Below, in pieces: positions 1-5,074 of a stretch of DNA of 5,074 bases. A program made the position numbers and the translations under genes. The notes under the pieces were generated by a model. That model was not told the origin of the DNA, searched no databases, and saw nothing but the letters and a program-made list of their open reading frames with translations. The stretch's first letter is position 1. Each line of letters opens with the position of its first letter. The DNA lies in NCBI GenBank assembly GCA_016280525.1, contig JAEEGW010000145.1, positions 1 to 5,074 of the forward strand. The letters are read 5' to 3'. Origin of the DNA: Clostridiales bacterium (GTDB lineage: Bacteria > Bacillota > Clostridia > Oscillospirales > CAG-272).

Positions 1-294
1 AAGGAAAGAGGAGCAAAGCGCATATTCGTATTCGCCACGTTCGGACTTTTCTGCAACGGCCTTGATACCATGGACAAAGCGTATGAAGACGGCGCCATAA
101 GCAAGATATTCACCACAAACCTCATATACAGAACGCCCGAATTAAAAGCGCGCGACTGGTACTGCGAGGTAAACCTCTGCAAGTACGTTGCGCTCATAAT
201 AGATACTCTTAACCACGATATGACCATAAGCGACCTGCTCAATCCCGTTAACAGGATCCACAAACTTATGGATAAGGTGAACAAAACAGAATAA
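1..294 (+). CDS. prs: Ribose-phosphate pyrophosphokinase (PRPP synthetase), C-terminal part, 5' end cut by window
   Basis: Frame 1 is open from the first base and ends at TAA 292-294, so 97 residues of the C-terminus are visible; the internal ATG at 70 is not the true start. PRPP synthetase transfers pyrophosphate from ATP to ribose-5-phosphate in the cytoplasm, giving PRPP for nucleotide, His and Trp synthesis. The assignment rests on KERGAKRIFVFATFGLFCNG (the GA-x-x-I then T-x-GLF segment of type I phosphoribosyl folds), then a TTNLIYRTPEL segment equivalent to the TNTIP region, and the tail KYVALIIDTLNHDMTISDLL, equivalent to the usual hydrophobic helix plus SVS-x-LF ending. The FATFGLF version instead of THGLF resembles the divergent, longer enzymes I associate with Clostridia. 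The PRPP loop and ATP-binding parts lie upstream and cannot be checked. Its stop codon overlaps the ribosome binding site of the next gene, which suggests co-transcription. Confidence 0.88.
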   Translation, partial: KERGAKRIFVFATFGLFCNGLDTMDKAYEDGAISKIFTTNLIYRTPELKARDWYCEVNLCKYVALIIDTLNHDMTISDLLNPVNRIHKLMDKVNKTE

Positions 295-305
295 GAGGTG
301 ATAAA

Positions 306-596
306 ATGAACGATAAACCTATAGTAAACGGAAAATACCTCATGTACAGAAACAAACCGCTCGTACGCGAAAAAAACGTTATCATCTACGGCAGCATGAG
401 CGATAAATACGTTTTGTTTCTGATGATCATGTCCGTAAAAACCGTTCGCGGTATGTCGATCCCCGACAGAGTCATGATACAGATAATGCCCACGGACCCG
501 ACGGATAAAACACCGCCTAAAAGCGCCGTAAAGCAGGGCTTGTTCGAGGCGTTTGACGTCGGTATGGCATGGCTCGACGTAGCCAACAAGGAGTGA
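306..596 (+). CDS. Conserved-looking small protein of unknown function (96 aa)
   Basis: I do not recognise a characterised family. The ATG at 306 has a strong Shine-Dalgarno (AAGAGGTG, 293-300) with a 5-nt spacer, and that site overlaps the prs stop, so the gene is very likely translated and coupled to prs. The protein has no signal peptide. The N-terminal half is basic (NGKYLMYRNKPLVREKN), followed by a hydrophobic beta-rich stretch (YVLFLMIMSVKTV, about residues 35-47), a VMIQIMPTDP segment and a C-terminal helix (GLFEAFDVGMAWLDVA). This looks like a compact soluble alpha/beta domain rather than a membrane protein, because the hydrophobic stretch is short and flanked by charges. An opposite-strand ORF at 386-589 is a shadow. 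The prs-unknown-PqqD order suggests a role in the same operon, but no function can be named. Confidence 0.8.
   Translation: MNDKPIVNGKYLMYRNKPLVREKNVIIYGSMSDKYVLFLMIMSVKTVRGMSIPDRVMIQIMPTDPTDKTPPKSAVKQGLFEAFDVGMAWLDVANKE
588..593 (+). promoter_or_regulatory. Ribosome binding site deciding the PqqD-like start
   Basis: AAGGAG lies inside the last codons of the upstream gene. It is 14 nt from the ATG at 608, longer than the usual 5-10 nt. An in-frame GTG at 593 overlaps the upstream stop as GTGA but touches the Shine-Dalgarno itself, and the in-frame ATG at 569 would add residues unlike a PqqD N-terminus. ATG 608 (MKLKNSYLIRE) is therefore preferred. Confidence 0.6.
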
Positions 597-607
597 GCGT
601 CATATAT

Positions 608-880
608 ATGAAGCTTAAAAACAGTTATCTCATAAGAGAATTCAACGGTACGATCTACGCCGTGCCGGAGGATCTTTCCGCGGACAAAAAAAACGACCCG
701 ATAATTTTAAACAGCACGGGCCGCATACTCTGGCAGCTGTTGAAATCGGAGACGAACGCGGCGGCGCTTGTTGACGCGCTTACGTCCGAATACGACGTAG
801 AAAGAAAAACGGCGGAAGAAGACACGGCGAAATTTATAGAAGAGCTGCGCGCCGCGGACCTTCTGGCAGAGGCGGAATGA
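608..880 (+). CDS. PqqD-like small winged-helix protein (90 aa)
   Basis: PqqD-family proteins are small peptide-binding winged-helix (RRE-type) domains. In PQQ and other RiPP pathways they present a precursor peptide to a radical SAM enzyme; in Firmicutes many stand alone near polysaccharide genes with no known job. The family pattern is visible: an N-terminal strand pair (KNSYLIREFNGTIYAVP, residues 4-20), the conserved turn ILNSTGRILWQLL (33-45, with N35, T37, G38 and W42), a helix ending in LTSEYDV (58-64), and a final helix FIEELRAADLL (76-86) typical of 'F-x-x-L-x-x-x-G/D-LL' endings. The length matches the family. It lies 11 nt after the unknown protein and 19 nt before the PHP phosphatase. 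No radical SAM gene or precursor peptide is visible in the window, so a RiPP role is not supported. A role in the operon's sugar-phosphate or envelope function is an inference. Confidence 0.82.
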   Translation: MKLKNSYLIREFNGTIYAVPEDLSADKKNDPIILNSTGRILWQLLKSETNAAALVDALTSEYDVERKTAEEDTAKFIEELRAADLLAEAE

Positions 881-899
881 CAGACAAAAGGGGCGTTTT

Positions 900-1655
900 A
901 TGCCTGATAAAAATTCGATAAATATTGATTTTCACAGCCATATCCTGCCCGGGATGGACGACGGCGCAGCCAATACGGAAATAAGCGGAAAACAGCTTCT
1001 TATGCTTAAAAAGCAGGGAGTTGAAAAGGTTTTTCTCACGTCTCATTTTGACGCGAGGGAAGAGTCGAAAAAAAGCTTTATATCCCGCCGTGAAGCCTCG
1101 TATAAAGAGCTTTTGTCCGTATACGATCCTGATAATATGCCACAGCTGTTTTTCGGGTCTGAGATATATATGACCCGTAATTTAAAGAACTTTGATTTTG
1201 AAGGGCTTGAACTGCAGCATACGGGCATAGTTCTTATAGAGTTCCCGCGCGAGCCTTACGGCCCCTGGATGGCGGACCTGCTTGAATCGCTTATGTTCGA
1301 GCGGAAAATGACGGTCATGATAGCCCATATGAACCGGGTGACCGCAGCGTACGAAAAAAGCGTGTGCAGGAATATATTTGATTATCAGGACCTTATATTC
1401 CAGATAAATACGGAAGCGTTCCGCGGTATTTTCGCGCGCGATCCGTTCAAGGATTACAGCGTATCCGGACTTAAATTCGTTATAGGAACGGACACGCACG
1501 ACGTATCAGGCAGAGCACCCGATTTTGACAGGGCAACAAAAAAGCTGAATTCGCCCGCGCTCGCTTATATAAGGCGGTCCGCGGAATTTATGACGGCAAA
1601 GATAGGCAGAAGAATAGAGAAGAATAAAAAAGAGGATAAAAATGGAATTAACTGA
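900..1655 (+). CDS. CpsB/CapC-family PHP-domain phosphatase (predicted tyrosine-protein phosphatase)
   Basis: The family comprises Mn-dependent PHP phosphatases (CpsB, YwqE) that dephosphorylate tyrosine autokinases controlling capsule and exopolysaccharide export. At 251 residues it has the usual size. PHP metal-ligand motifs appear in order: DFHSHILPGMDDGA (D10, H12, H14, D20, D21), TSHF (H49), GSEI (E88), VLIEFP (E114), IAHMNR (H143, R146) and GTDTHD (D198, H200). All expected histidines and acids are present, so it should be catalytically competent. TSHF, AHMNR and TDTHD differ from the common TPHY, AHPER and SDAHN. The start ATG 900 has AAAGGGG (887-893) at good spacing. No signal peptide is seen, so it is cytoplasmic. 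The lysine-rich C-terminus (KNKKEDKNGIN) is encoded by the A/G-rich ribosome binding site of nahK, which it overlaps by 14 nt. No cognate kinase (CpsD/YwqD) or capsule gene is visible, so the substrate could be a different phosphoester. Confidence 0.87.
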   Translation: MPDKNSINIDFHSHILPGMDDGAANTEISGKQLLMLKKQGVEKVFLTSHFDAREESKKSFISRREASYKELLSVYDPDNMPQLFFGSEIYMTRNLKNFDFEGLELQHTGIVLIEFPREPYGPWMADLLESLMFERKMTVMIAHMNRVTAAYEKSVCRNIFDYQDLIFQINTEAFRGIFARDPFKDYSVSGLKFVIGTDTHDVSGRAPDFDRATKKLNSPALAYIRRSAEFMTAKIGRRIEKNKKEDKNGIN

Positions 1656-2727
1656 AATATATAACGCGTTTATGCTTAAAGGTGAATGTACCGCCTGCAC
1701 GGTGCTCAAAAACGGTAATATAAACAAAACGTTCAAGGTTGATTTTACTGACGGGGAAAAAGAATACAGCTACATACTCCAGAAAATAAACACGTACGTT
1801 TTCAAAAAGCCGGAGCATATAATGGCAAACATAGACGGCGTAACGGAGCATATTTACAATAAGCTGCCGGACGATAAGAAAGAACGCGGCGTACTTCATT
1901 ATCTTAAAGCAACGGACGGCAGAAATTATTATACAGATAAAGAGGGCGGCTTCTGGCGCGGCTACGGCTTTGTGCCGAATTCCGTAACGTTTGATTCGTT
2001 TGCCGATCCGTCTCTGTTTGAATCCGCAGGCGCCGCTTTCGGTGAATTCCAGCTTCTTTTAGCGGATTACGACGCAAGCACGTTATACGAGATAATCCCC
2101 GGCTTCCACGACACGAAAAAAAGATACAAAGCTTTCTTTGAAAAAGTTGAAGAAGACCCGGCGGGAAGAGCAGCGGAGTGCAAAGAAGAAATAGATTTCC
2201 TGCGTGAAGTAAGAGCCGACGGCGAGCTTCTTGTCGATCTGCTTGAGCAGGGCGAGCTTCCCGTGCGCGTGACGCATAATGACACGAAGGGCAATAATAT
2301 CCTTTTTGATAAGGACACGAAGGAAACGCTCGCTATAATAGACCTTGATACAGTTATGCCCGGACTCGTTGCATACGATTTCGGCGACGCCATAAGATTC
2401 GGCGCAAACTATTCGGACGAGGACGAGCCGGATATCAGCAAAACCGGGTTAGATCTGATCAGATTTGAAGCGTTTACAAAAGGCTTCGTCGGCAAGATAA
2501 AGAACACGGCAACGAAAAAAGAACTGGAAACGTTGTCCGACGGCGCGATAGTCATGACCGTAGAGCTTGCCGTAAGGTTTTTACACGACTACCTTGACGG
2601 CGACAAATATTTCAAGCTGAATTATCCGGAGCACAACATCGTCCGCACAAGATGCCAGATAGCTCTTGCGAAGGATATGATGAAAAAGAAAAAGGAAATG
2701 GACGCTATAATAGCGAAATACGTATAA
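1642..2727 (+). CDS. nahK: N-acetylhexosamine 1-kinase
   Basis: NahK phosphorylates the anomeric position of GlcNAc or GalNAc with ATP, giving the 1-phosphate for the lacto-N-biose/galacto-N-biose salvage route and UDP-sugar synthesis. The protein belongs to the APH-like kinase fold, and its 361 residues are close to the bifidobacterial enzyme as I recall it. Matches along the whole length include GNINKTFKV (25-33), the strand and helix YILQKINTYVFKKPEHIMANI (44-64), FGEFQLLL (133-140), FHDTKKRY (155-162), the catalytic loop RVTHNDTKGNNIL (209-221; D214 predicted base, N219 metal), IIDLDTVMPG (232-241; D234/D236 metal region), YDFGDAIRFGA (245-255) and the C-terminal YPEHNIVRTRCQIAL (328-342). 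Start ATG 1642 has AGAGGA (1631-1636) with a 5-nt spacer inside the preceding gene, so translation is probably coupled. It is the last gene of the operon, 14 nt before the hairpin array. A lacto-N-biose phosphorylase gene is not in the window, and the preferred sugar cannot be told from sequence alone. Confidence 0.88.
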   Translation: MELTEIYNAFMLKGECTACTVLKNGNINKTFKVDFTDGEKEYSYILQKINTYVFKKPEHIMANIDGVTEHIYNKLPDDKKERGVLHYLKATDGRNYYTDKEGGFWRGYGFVPNSVTFDSFADPSLFESAGAAFGEFQLLLADYDASTLYEIIPGFHDTKKRYKAFFEKVEEDPAGRAAECKEEIDFLREVRADGELLVDLLEQGELPVRVTHNDTKGNNILFDKDTKETLAIIDLDTVMPGLVAYDFGDAIRFGANYSDEDEPDISKTGLDLIRFEAFTKGFVGKIKNTATKKELETLSDGAIVMTVELAVRFLHDYLDGDKYFKLNYPEHNIVRTRCQIALAKDMMKKKKEMDAIIAKYV

Positions 2728-2741
2728 TATAAGAGGTTTAT

Positions 2742-2810
2742 GCCGCGTAAGCGGCTATTCACGGCGGAGCCAATTCATGTCCGAAGGACAATTCATGCAC
2801 CGCAGGTGCA
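2742..2810 (+). repeat. Left array of four mini-hairpins with ATTCA linkers (3' UTR of nahK)
   Basis: Four short perfect palindromes lie in tandem: GCCGC-GTAA-GCGGC (2742-2755), GGC-GGA-GCC (2763-2771), TGTCC-GAA-GGACA (2778-2790) and TGCACC-GCA-GGTGCA (2796-2810). They are separated by TATTCAC, AATTCA and ATTCA, with ATTCAC following the last one. Stem sequences differ but pairing is kept. In the nahK transcript every loop is a GNA triloop or the GNRA-type GUAA. The array starts 14 nt after the nahK stop and ends 22 nt before the terminator stem. The function is unknown; it could be an mRNA 3'-end structure or a dispersed mini-repeat. Confidence 0.85.
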
Positions 2811-2832
2811 ATTCACTTTTACCTGATAAAAT

Positions 2833-2863
2833 AAGACAGCCAAGTTAGAATTTGGCTGTCTTT
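2833..2863. terminator. Bidirectional intrinsic terminator between convergent genes
   Basis: An 11-bp perfect stem AAGACAGCCAA / TTGGCTGTCTT (2833-2843 with 2852-2862) encloses an 8-nt loop (2844-2851). The + strand continues into TTTATATTTA, which serves the nahK operon. On the - strand the stem is followed by TTATTTTATC, which serves the lipoprotein gene. The U-tracts are interrupted but adequate. The placement between two convergent stop codons supports a shared terminator. Confidence 0.85.
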
Positions 2864-2876
2864 ATATTTAATGAAT

Positions 2877-2950
2877 TTCCGCATTTGCGGAATGAATAGC
2901 CTTACGGCATGAATTGCCGCTTACGCGGCGTGAATTGTGCCTTCGGCACA
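2877..2950 (-). repeat. Right array of four mini-hairpins, inverted relative to the left array (3' UTR of the lipoprotein gene)
   Basis: On the + strand the palindromes are TTCCGC-ATTT-GCGGAA (2877-2892), GCC-TTAC-GGC (2899-2908), GCCGC-TTAC-GCGGC (2916-2929) and TGTGCC-TTC-GGCACA (2936-2950). Linkers are TGAATA, ATGAATT and GTGAAT. Read on the - strand, as in the lipoprotein mRNA, they become hairpins with GAA, GUAA, GUAA and AAAU loops joined by AATTCAC, AATTCAT and TATTCA, the same layout as the left array. The 2916-2929 hairpin is the exact reverse complement of 2742-2755. The array begins 14 nt after the lipoprotein stop codon. Confidence 0.85.
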
Positions 2951-2964
2951 TATATATTACAGAG

Positions 2965-5022
2965 TTATTGGTTTTCTATAAGTGTCGGGCACGCCTCACC
3001 GGCACGGTAGGCTCTTATATATTCGCAGAGCCATCTGTAATACTGATCGCCGTGACCGCCCTCCATCGGCTCTACGTCGCGGCTGTGCTCAATATCGAAG
3101 TTGTCCGTGAAAACGTAGCCCACGCCGTCAACTTTCAACAGCTGCGCGCACCATTCGTTCCACCACGTTACCGTGACGATCTTCGGGCGGACCTCAAACA
3201 CGGTCTGCCACTGGCTATTCCAGAATCTACCGCCGTCTCTGCCGTGCGCCGTCGGCATGGACATATACGTCTCCTGCGTCGCGACGCAGGCGCAAACGTG
3301 TTCCGGATTCTTACTCGCGTCGTATGAAACTGTCTTTGAGTTGTCTATTTCAAGATAGCTCCACTGTCCGCGTTTTACCCGACCCTGAAGCCCGTACATA
3401 CTGCGGACGGTAAACACGTCCGTTTCGTATTTTTTGTTCAGGCTCCAGTTCATTATAAACGGCTTGCCGTCCCAGTAAACGAAGCAGTCCTTCCATTTTT
3501 CCGCGCCGTAGAAATACGTGTAAACGGAATCGAACATATTCTCGTTTCCCATCCAGTAAACGACGTACGGCGTGCCGAGCCCCTCCGCCCTCATCTCCAT
3601 AATTGTGTCAAGCAGCGCAACTGAAGGCTTATAAATATAGCTTGACCACGCGGACGTCCCGGGGTCGTAACCGGGCGAGGTCGCATACGTATAGTCAAGG
3701 ATAATGAAGTCAACGCCGGCGTTGTATAAAAGCGTCATGTTGTTTCTTATCGCGTCTTTGTCCGTGCTTCTGTAATAGCCCTGCGCGGGTTTTGCCCAGT
3801 AGTGGAACGCGGGTGAAGCGTTGTGCTGTTCATCTTTGTTGCCGAAGCCGTATTTCGCGGTGAAGCCGTATTTTTCTTTAAGCTCCGTGACGTTCAACGC
3901 ACTCTCGATCTTTCCCTCGCCGTCGCCGTGTATCGCGTTGAACCACATCGTATAGCAAATGCCCACGACGTCAGATCTGTCGGTTATATCGCATCCGAGC
4001 CTGTTATCGCCCACCGGCGTCGCGGTGACGTATTCCTCGTGTTTTTGCAGTCCTTTCGAACATCCGTAAACGCTCATTTCATCTATCTCCAATCCTCCGC
4101 CGCCGTGGACGAACACGCTGTAATGCCCGCCTGACACGGATCTTTTATCAAAACTGCCGCTGTAAACTTCGTTTCCGCCGCCGTCATACACGGTCACGGT
4201 CTGATCGCATACTATATGCATAACGGGCGTGTTTTTCAGGTAAACGTATATCTGCTTGTCTTCCGTGCAGATCACGTCAAGGGAGGTATCGCCGCTCATA
4301 AGCTCGCTGTCTACCGTAACAAAAGCGTTTGACGCGGGCCATTTCCAGTTATCGCCGTCCGCGGCGTAAACGTATATGCGGCTCTCCCTTTCGTTAAATG
4401 ACAGCCACACGCCGTCGCCGGGATTGTCCGGAATCTTGAACGTAAAATCGCTCACAAAACAGCCTATATATCCGCAGAACCATGCGCCGTCGTTAGCGGA
4501 GTGGAATTTAAGCTTCGCCGATAACTGCGACTGCTTGTTTTCGTCGTATGAAACGTTGACGTCCGGTCCCCACGTCGTCCAGCCGCCTGAAAAATGATCA
4601 GCCGACGATTCGGAGTATGGGATATACATTTTCCCGTCAATAACGCCCGCCGCATCCGCGAAGCGCGGCACCGCTTTGCCTTTGCAGGTGGGATCGCCGT
4701 CGGAAAAATCCGAGTAAAACAGCGTGACGACGCCGTCCTCGCCGTCTTTTGCCGGCTTGCCGACTTTATCGTCCGGGAATTCCTTTATCACGGTGTCAAT
4801 AACGGTCTTTTCGTAGTTGACCTTTCCCGCGTTGAAGCTGTCCGGCTCCGGTTCGGTTTCCGTCTCAATTTCTGTCTCTGTTTCTATTACGGTCTCCGAC
4901 TCCGTCTTTTTCGTTATATCAGAGGTAACAACGGGCTCAGCCGGTGTGCACGACTGAAAAACCGCGGGGAAAAGTATTAAAAAAACTAAAATCAGTGATA
5001 TAAATCCGTATTTTTTCATCAT
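2965..5022 (-). CDS. Secreted lipoprotein with probable concanavalin-like domain and glycoside-hydrolase-like C-terminal domain
   Basis: The 685-residue protein begins MMKKYGFISLILVFLILFPA, a clear signal peptide. Cys25 in VFQSC fits a lenient lipobox (S at -1, but F at -3 is unusual), so it is probably anchored outside the membrane. Residues 38-61 are a Thr/Glu-rich linker. Residues about 97-325 begin LFYSDFSDGD with VIDGKMYIP following, the opening typical of concanavalin/laminin-G-like beta-sandwiches that often bind sugar. Residues about 350-675 resemble uncharacterised (beta/alpha)8 glycoside hydrolases in gut bacteria, loosely like the GH71/GH99 type: NAGVDFIILDYTY (434-446, D443), TPYVVYWMGNEN (484-495), TVTWWNEWCAQ (617-627, E623) and SRDVEPMEGGHGD (647-659). 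D443 and E623 are candidate catalytic residues by position only. No enzyme class can be named with confidence. ATG 5022 is chosen over 5019 because AAGAG (5033-5037) sits 10 nt upstream; the two starts differ by one Met. It is convergent with the nahK operon and is not co-transcribed with it. Confidence 0.82.
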   Translation of the reverse strand: MMKKYGFISLILVFLILFPAVFQSCTPAEPVVTSDITKKTESETVIETETEIETETEPEPDSFNAGKVNYEKTVIDTVIKEFPDDKVGKPAKDGEDGVVTLFYSDFSDGDPTCKGKAVPRFADAAGVIDGKMYIPYSESSADHFSGGWTTWGPDVNVSYDENKQSQLSAKLKFHSANDGAWFCGYIGCFVSDFTFKIPDNPGDGVWLSFNERESRIYVYAADGDNWKWPASNAFVTVDSELMSGDTSLDVICTEDKQIYVYLKNTPVMHIVCDQTVTVYDGGGNEVYSGSFDKRSVSGGHYSVFVHGGGGLEIDEMSVYGCSKGLQKHEEYVTATPVGDNRLGCDITDRSDVVGICYTMWFNAIHGDGEGKIESALNVTELKEKYGFTAKYGFGNKDEQHNASPAFHYWAKPAQGYYRSTDKDAIRNNMTLLYNAGVDFIILDYTYATSPGYDPGTSAWSSYIYKPSVALLDTIMEMRAEGLGTPYVVYWMGNENMFDSVYTYFYGAEKWKDCFVYWDGKPFIMNWSLNKKYETDVFTVRSMYGLQGRVKRGQWSYLEIDNSKTVSYDASKNPEHVCACVATQETYMSMPTAHGRDGGRFWNSQWQTVFEVRPKIVTVTWWNEWCAQLLKVDGVGYVFTDNFDIEHSRDVEPMEGGHGDQYYRWLCEYIRAYRAGEACPTLIENQ
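4840..4911 (-). other. Thr/Glu-rich low-complexity linker within the lipoprotein gene
   Basis: Codons 38-61 encode an imperfect E-T repeat (for example ESETVIETETEIETETE) ending in PEPDS. Such acidic, Thr-rich stretches follow the lipidated cysteine in many Gram-positive surface proteins and act as a flexible spacer lifting the folded domains from the membrane. The repeated GA(A/G)AC(G/A/C) codons form a slippage-prone DNA tract, so length may vary among strains (inference). Confidence 0.75.
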
Positions 5023-5074
5023 AGTTTTACCGCTCTTGTTGCAATATAAGATTCAATATTCAGCTCTTGCAGTC
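5023..5074 (-). promoter_or_regulatory. Leader upstream of the lipoprotein gene; weak ribosome binding site only
   Basis: Reading on the - strand, AAGAG (5033-5037) lies 10 nt before ATG 5022 and is the only plausible Shine-Dalgarno. A TATATT at 5043-5048 resembles a -10 box but has only a poor -35 match upstream and would place transcription start on top of the ribosome binding site. The true promoter probably lies beyond the window. Confidence 0.4.

Noticed and set aside
569..607. Upstream in-frame starts for the PqqD-like gene (ATG 569, GTG 593)
   Set aside because: The extension overlaps the upstream gene, has no usable Shine-Dalgarno, and does not fit a PqqD N-terminus; ATG 608 does.
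608..880. RiPP biosynthesis cluster suggested by the PqqD-like protein
   Set aside because: There is no precursor peptide between the closely spaced genes and no radical SAM, protease or transporter gene in the window.
2067..2393. 108-aa - strand ORF within nahK
   Set aside because: It is Ser/Arg-rich, low-complexity antisense of nahK, whose coding assignment is strong over the full length.
2777..2848. Short + strand ORF starting ATGTCCGAAGG within the left hairpin array (reads MSEGQFMHRRCNSLL...)
   Set aside because: It is made entirely of the hairpin/linker repeat and runs into the terminator stem. It has no ribosome binding site, so it is a repeat artefact that automated pipelines may call as a tiny hypothetical protein.
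2742..2950. CRISPR array
   Set aside because: The repeated units are 5-7 nt linkers with palindromes of differing sequence. There are no constant 23-40 nt repeats or regular spacers, and no cas genes.
2914..3327. 137-aa + strand ORF
   Set aside because: It begins inside the hairpin array and lies antisense to the well-supported lipoprotein gene. It has no ribosome binding site or recognisable domain.
4594..4980. 128-aa + strand ORF opposite the lipoprotein N-terminus
   Set aside because: It is a shadow of the real gene; its Arg/Phe/Leu-rich tail is the antisense of the Thr/Glu repeat.
5043..5071. TATATT -10-like box with a CTGCAA -35-like match on the - strand
   Set aside because: Only half the -35 positions match, and the implied start site would fall on the ribosome binding site, leaving almost no leader.

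Overview
The window looks like a chromosomal segment of an uncultured gut-type Clostridia (Bacillota). The evidence is a PRPP synthetase tail of the type I associate with Clostridia, a PqqD-like/CpsB-like gene pair, strong AGAGG-type ribosome binding sites, heavy use of ATA for isoleucine, and near-balanced base composition. The lineage is an inference; no rRNA or other marker gene is present.

Positions 1-2727 (+ strand) hold five tightly packed genes that read as one operon. In order they are: the 3' end of a ribose-phosphate pyrophosphokinase gene (prs, cut by the window edge); a 96-residue protein of unknown function; a 90-residue PqqD-like protein; a CpsB/CapC-type PHP-domain phosphatase; and an N-acetylhexosamine 1-kinase (nahK). 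Gaps are 11, 11 and 19 nt, and the last two genes overlap by 14 nt. The theme appears to be phosphorylated sugars: PRPP supply, a phosphatase from a capsule-associated family, and a kinase making GlcNAc-1-P/GalNAc-1-P. The promoter lies outside the window.

Positions 2728-2964 lie between convergent genes and are highly structured. A bidirectional intrinsic terminator (about 2833-2863) is flanked by two arrays of four mini-hairpins each, joined by ATTCA-type linkers. The right array is in inverted orientation to the left. As a result, each convergent transcript carries the same motif in its sense 3' UTR: small stems capped mostly by GNA triloops or GNRA-like GUAA tetraloops, joined by (A)AUUCA(U/C). 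This is the most unusual feature of the window.

Positions 2965-5022 (- strand) encode a 685-residue secreted protein, probably a lipoprotein. It has a Thr/Glu-rich linker, a probable concanavalin-like beta-sandwich domain, and a C-terminal (beta/alpha)8-like domain resembling uncharacterised glycoside hydrolases. It may release surface or host glycans whose amino sugars feed the NahK step, but that link is inference from proximity and the two genes are not co-transcribed. Positions 5023-5074 hold only its upstream leader.
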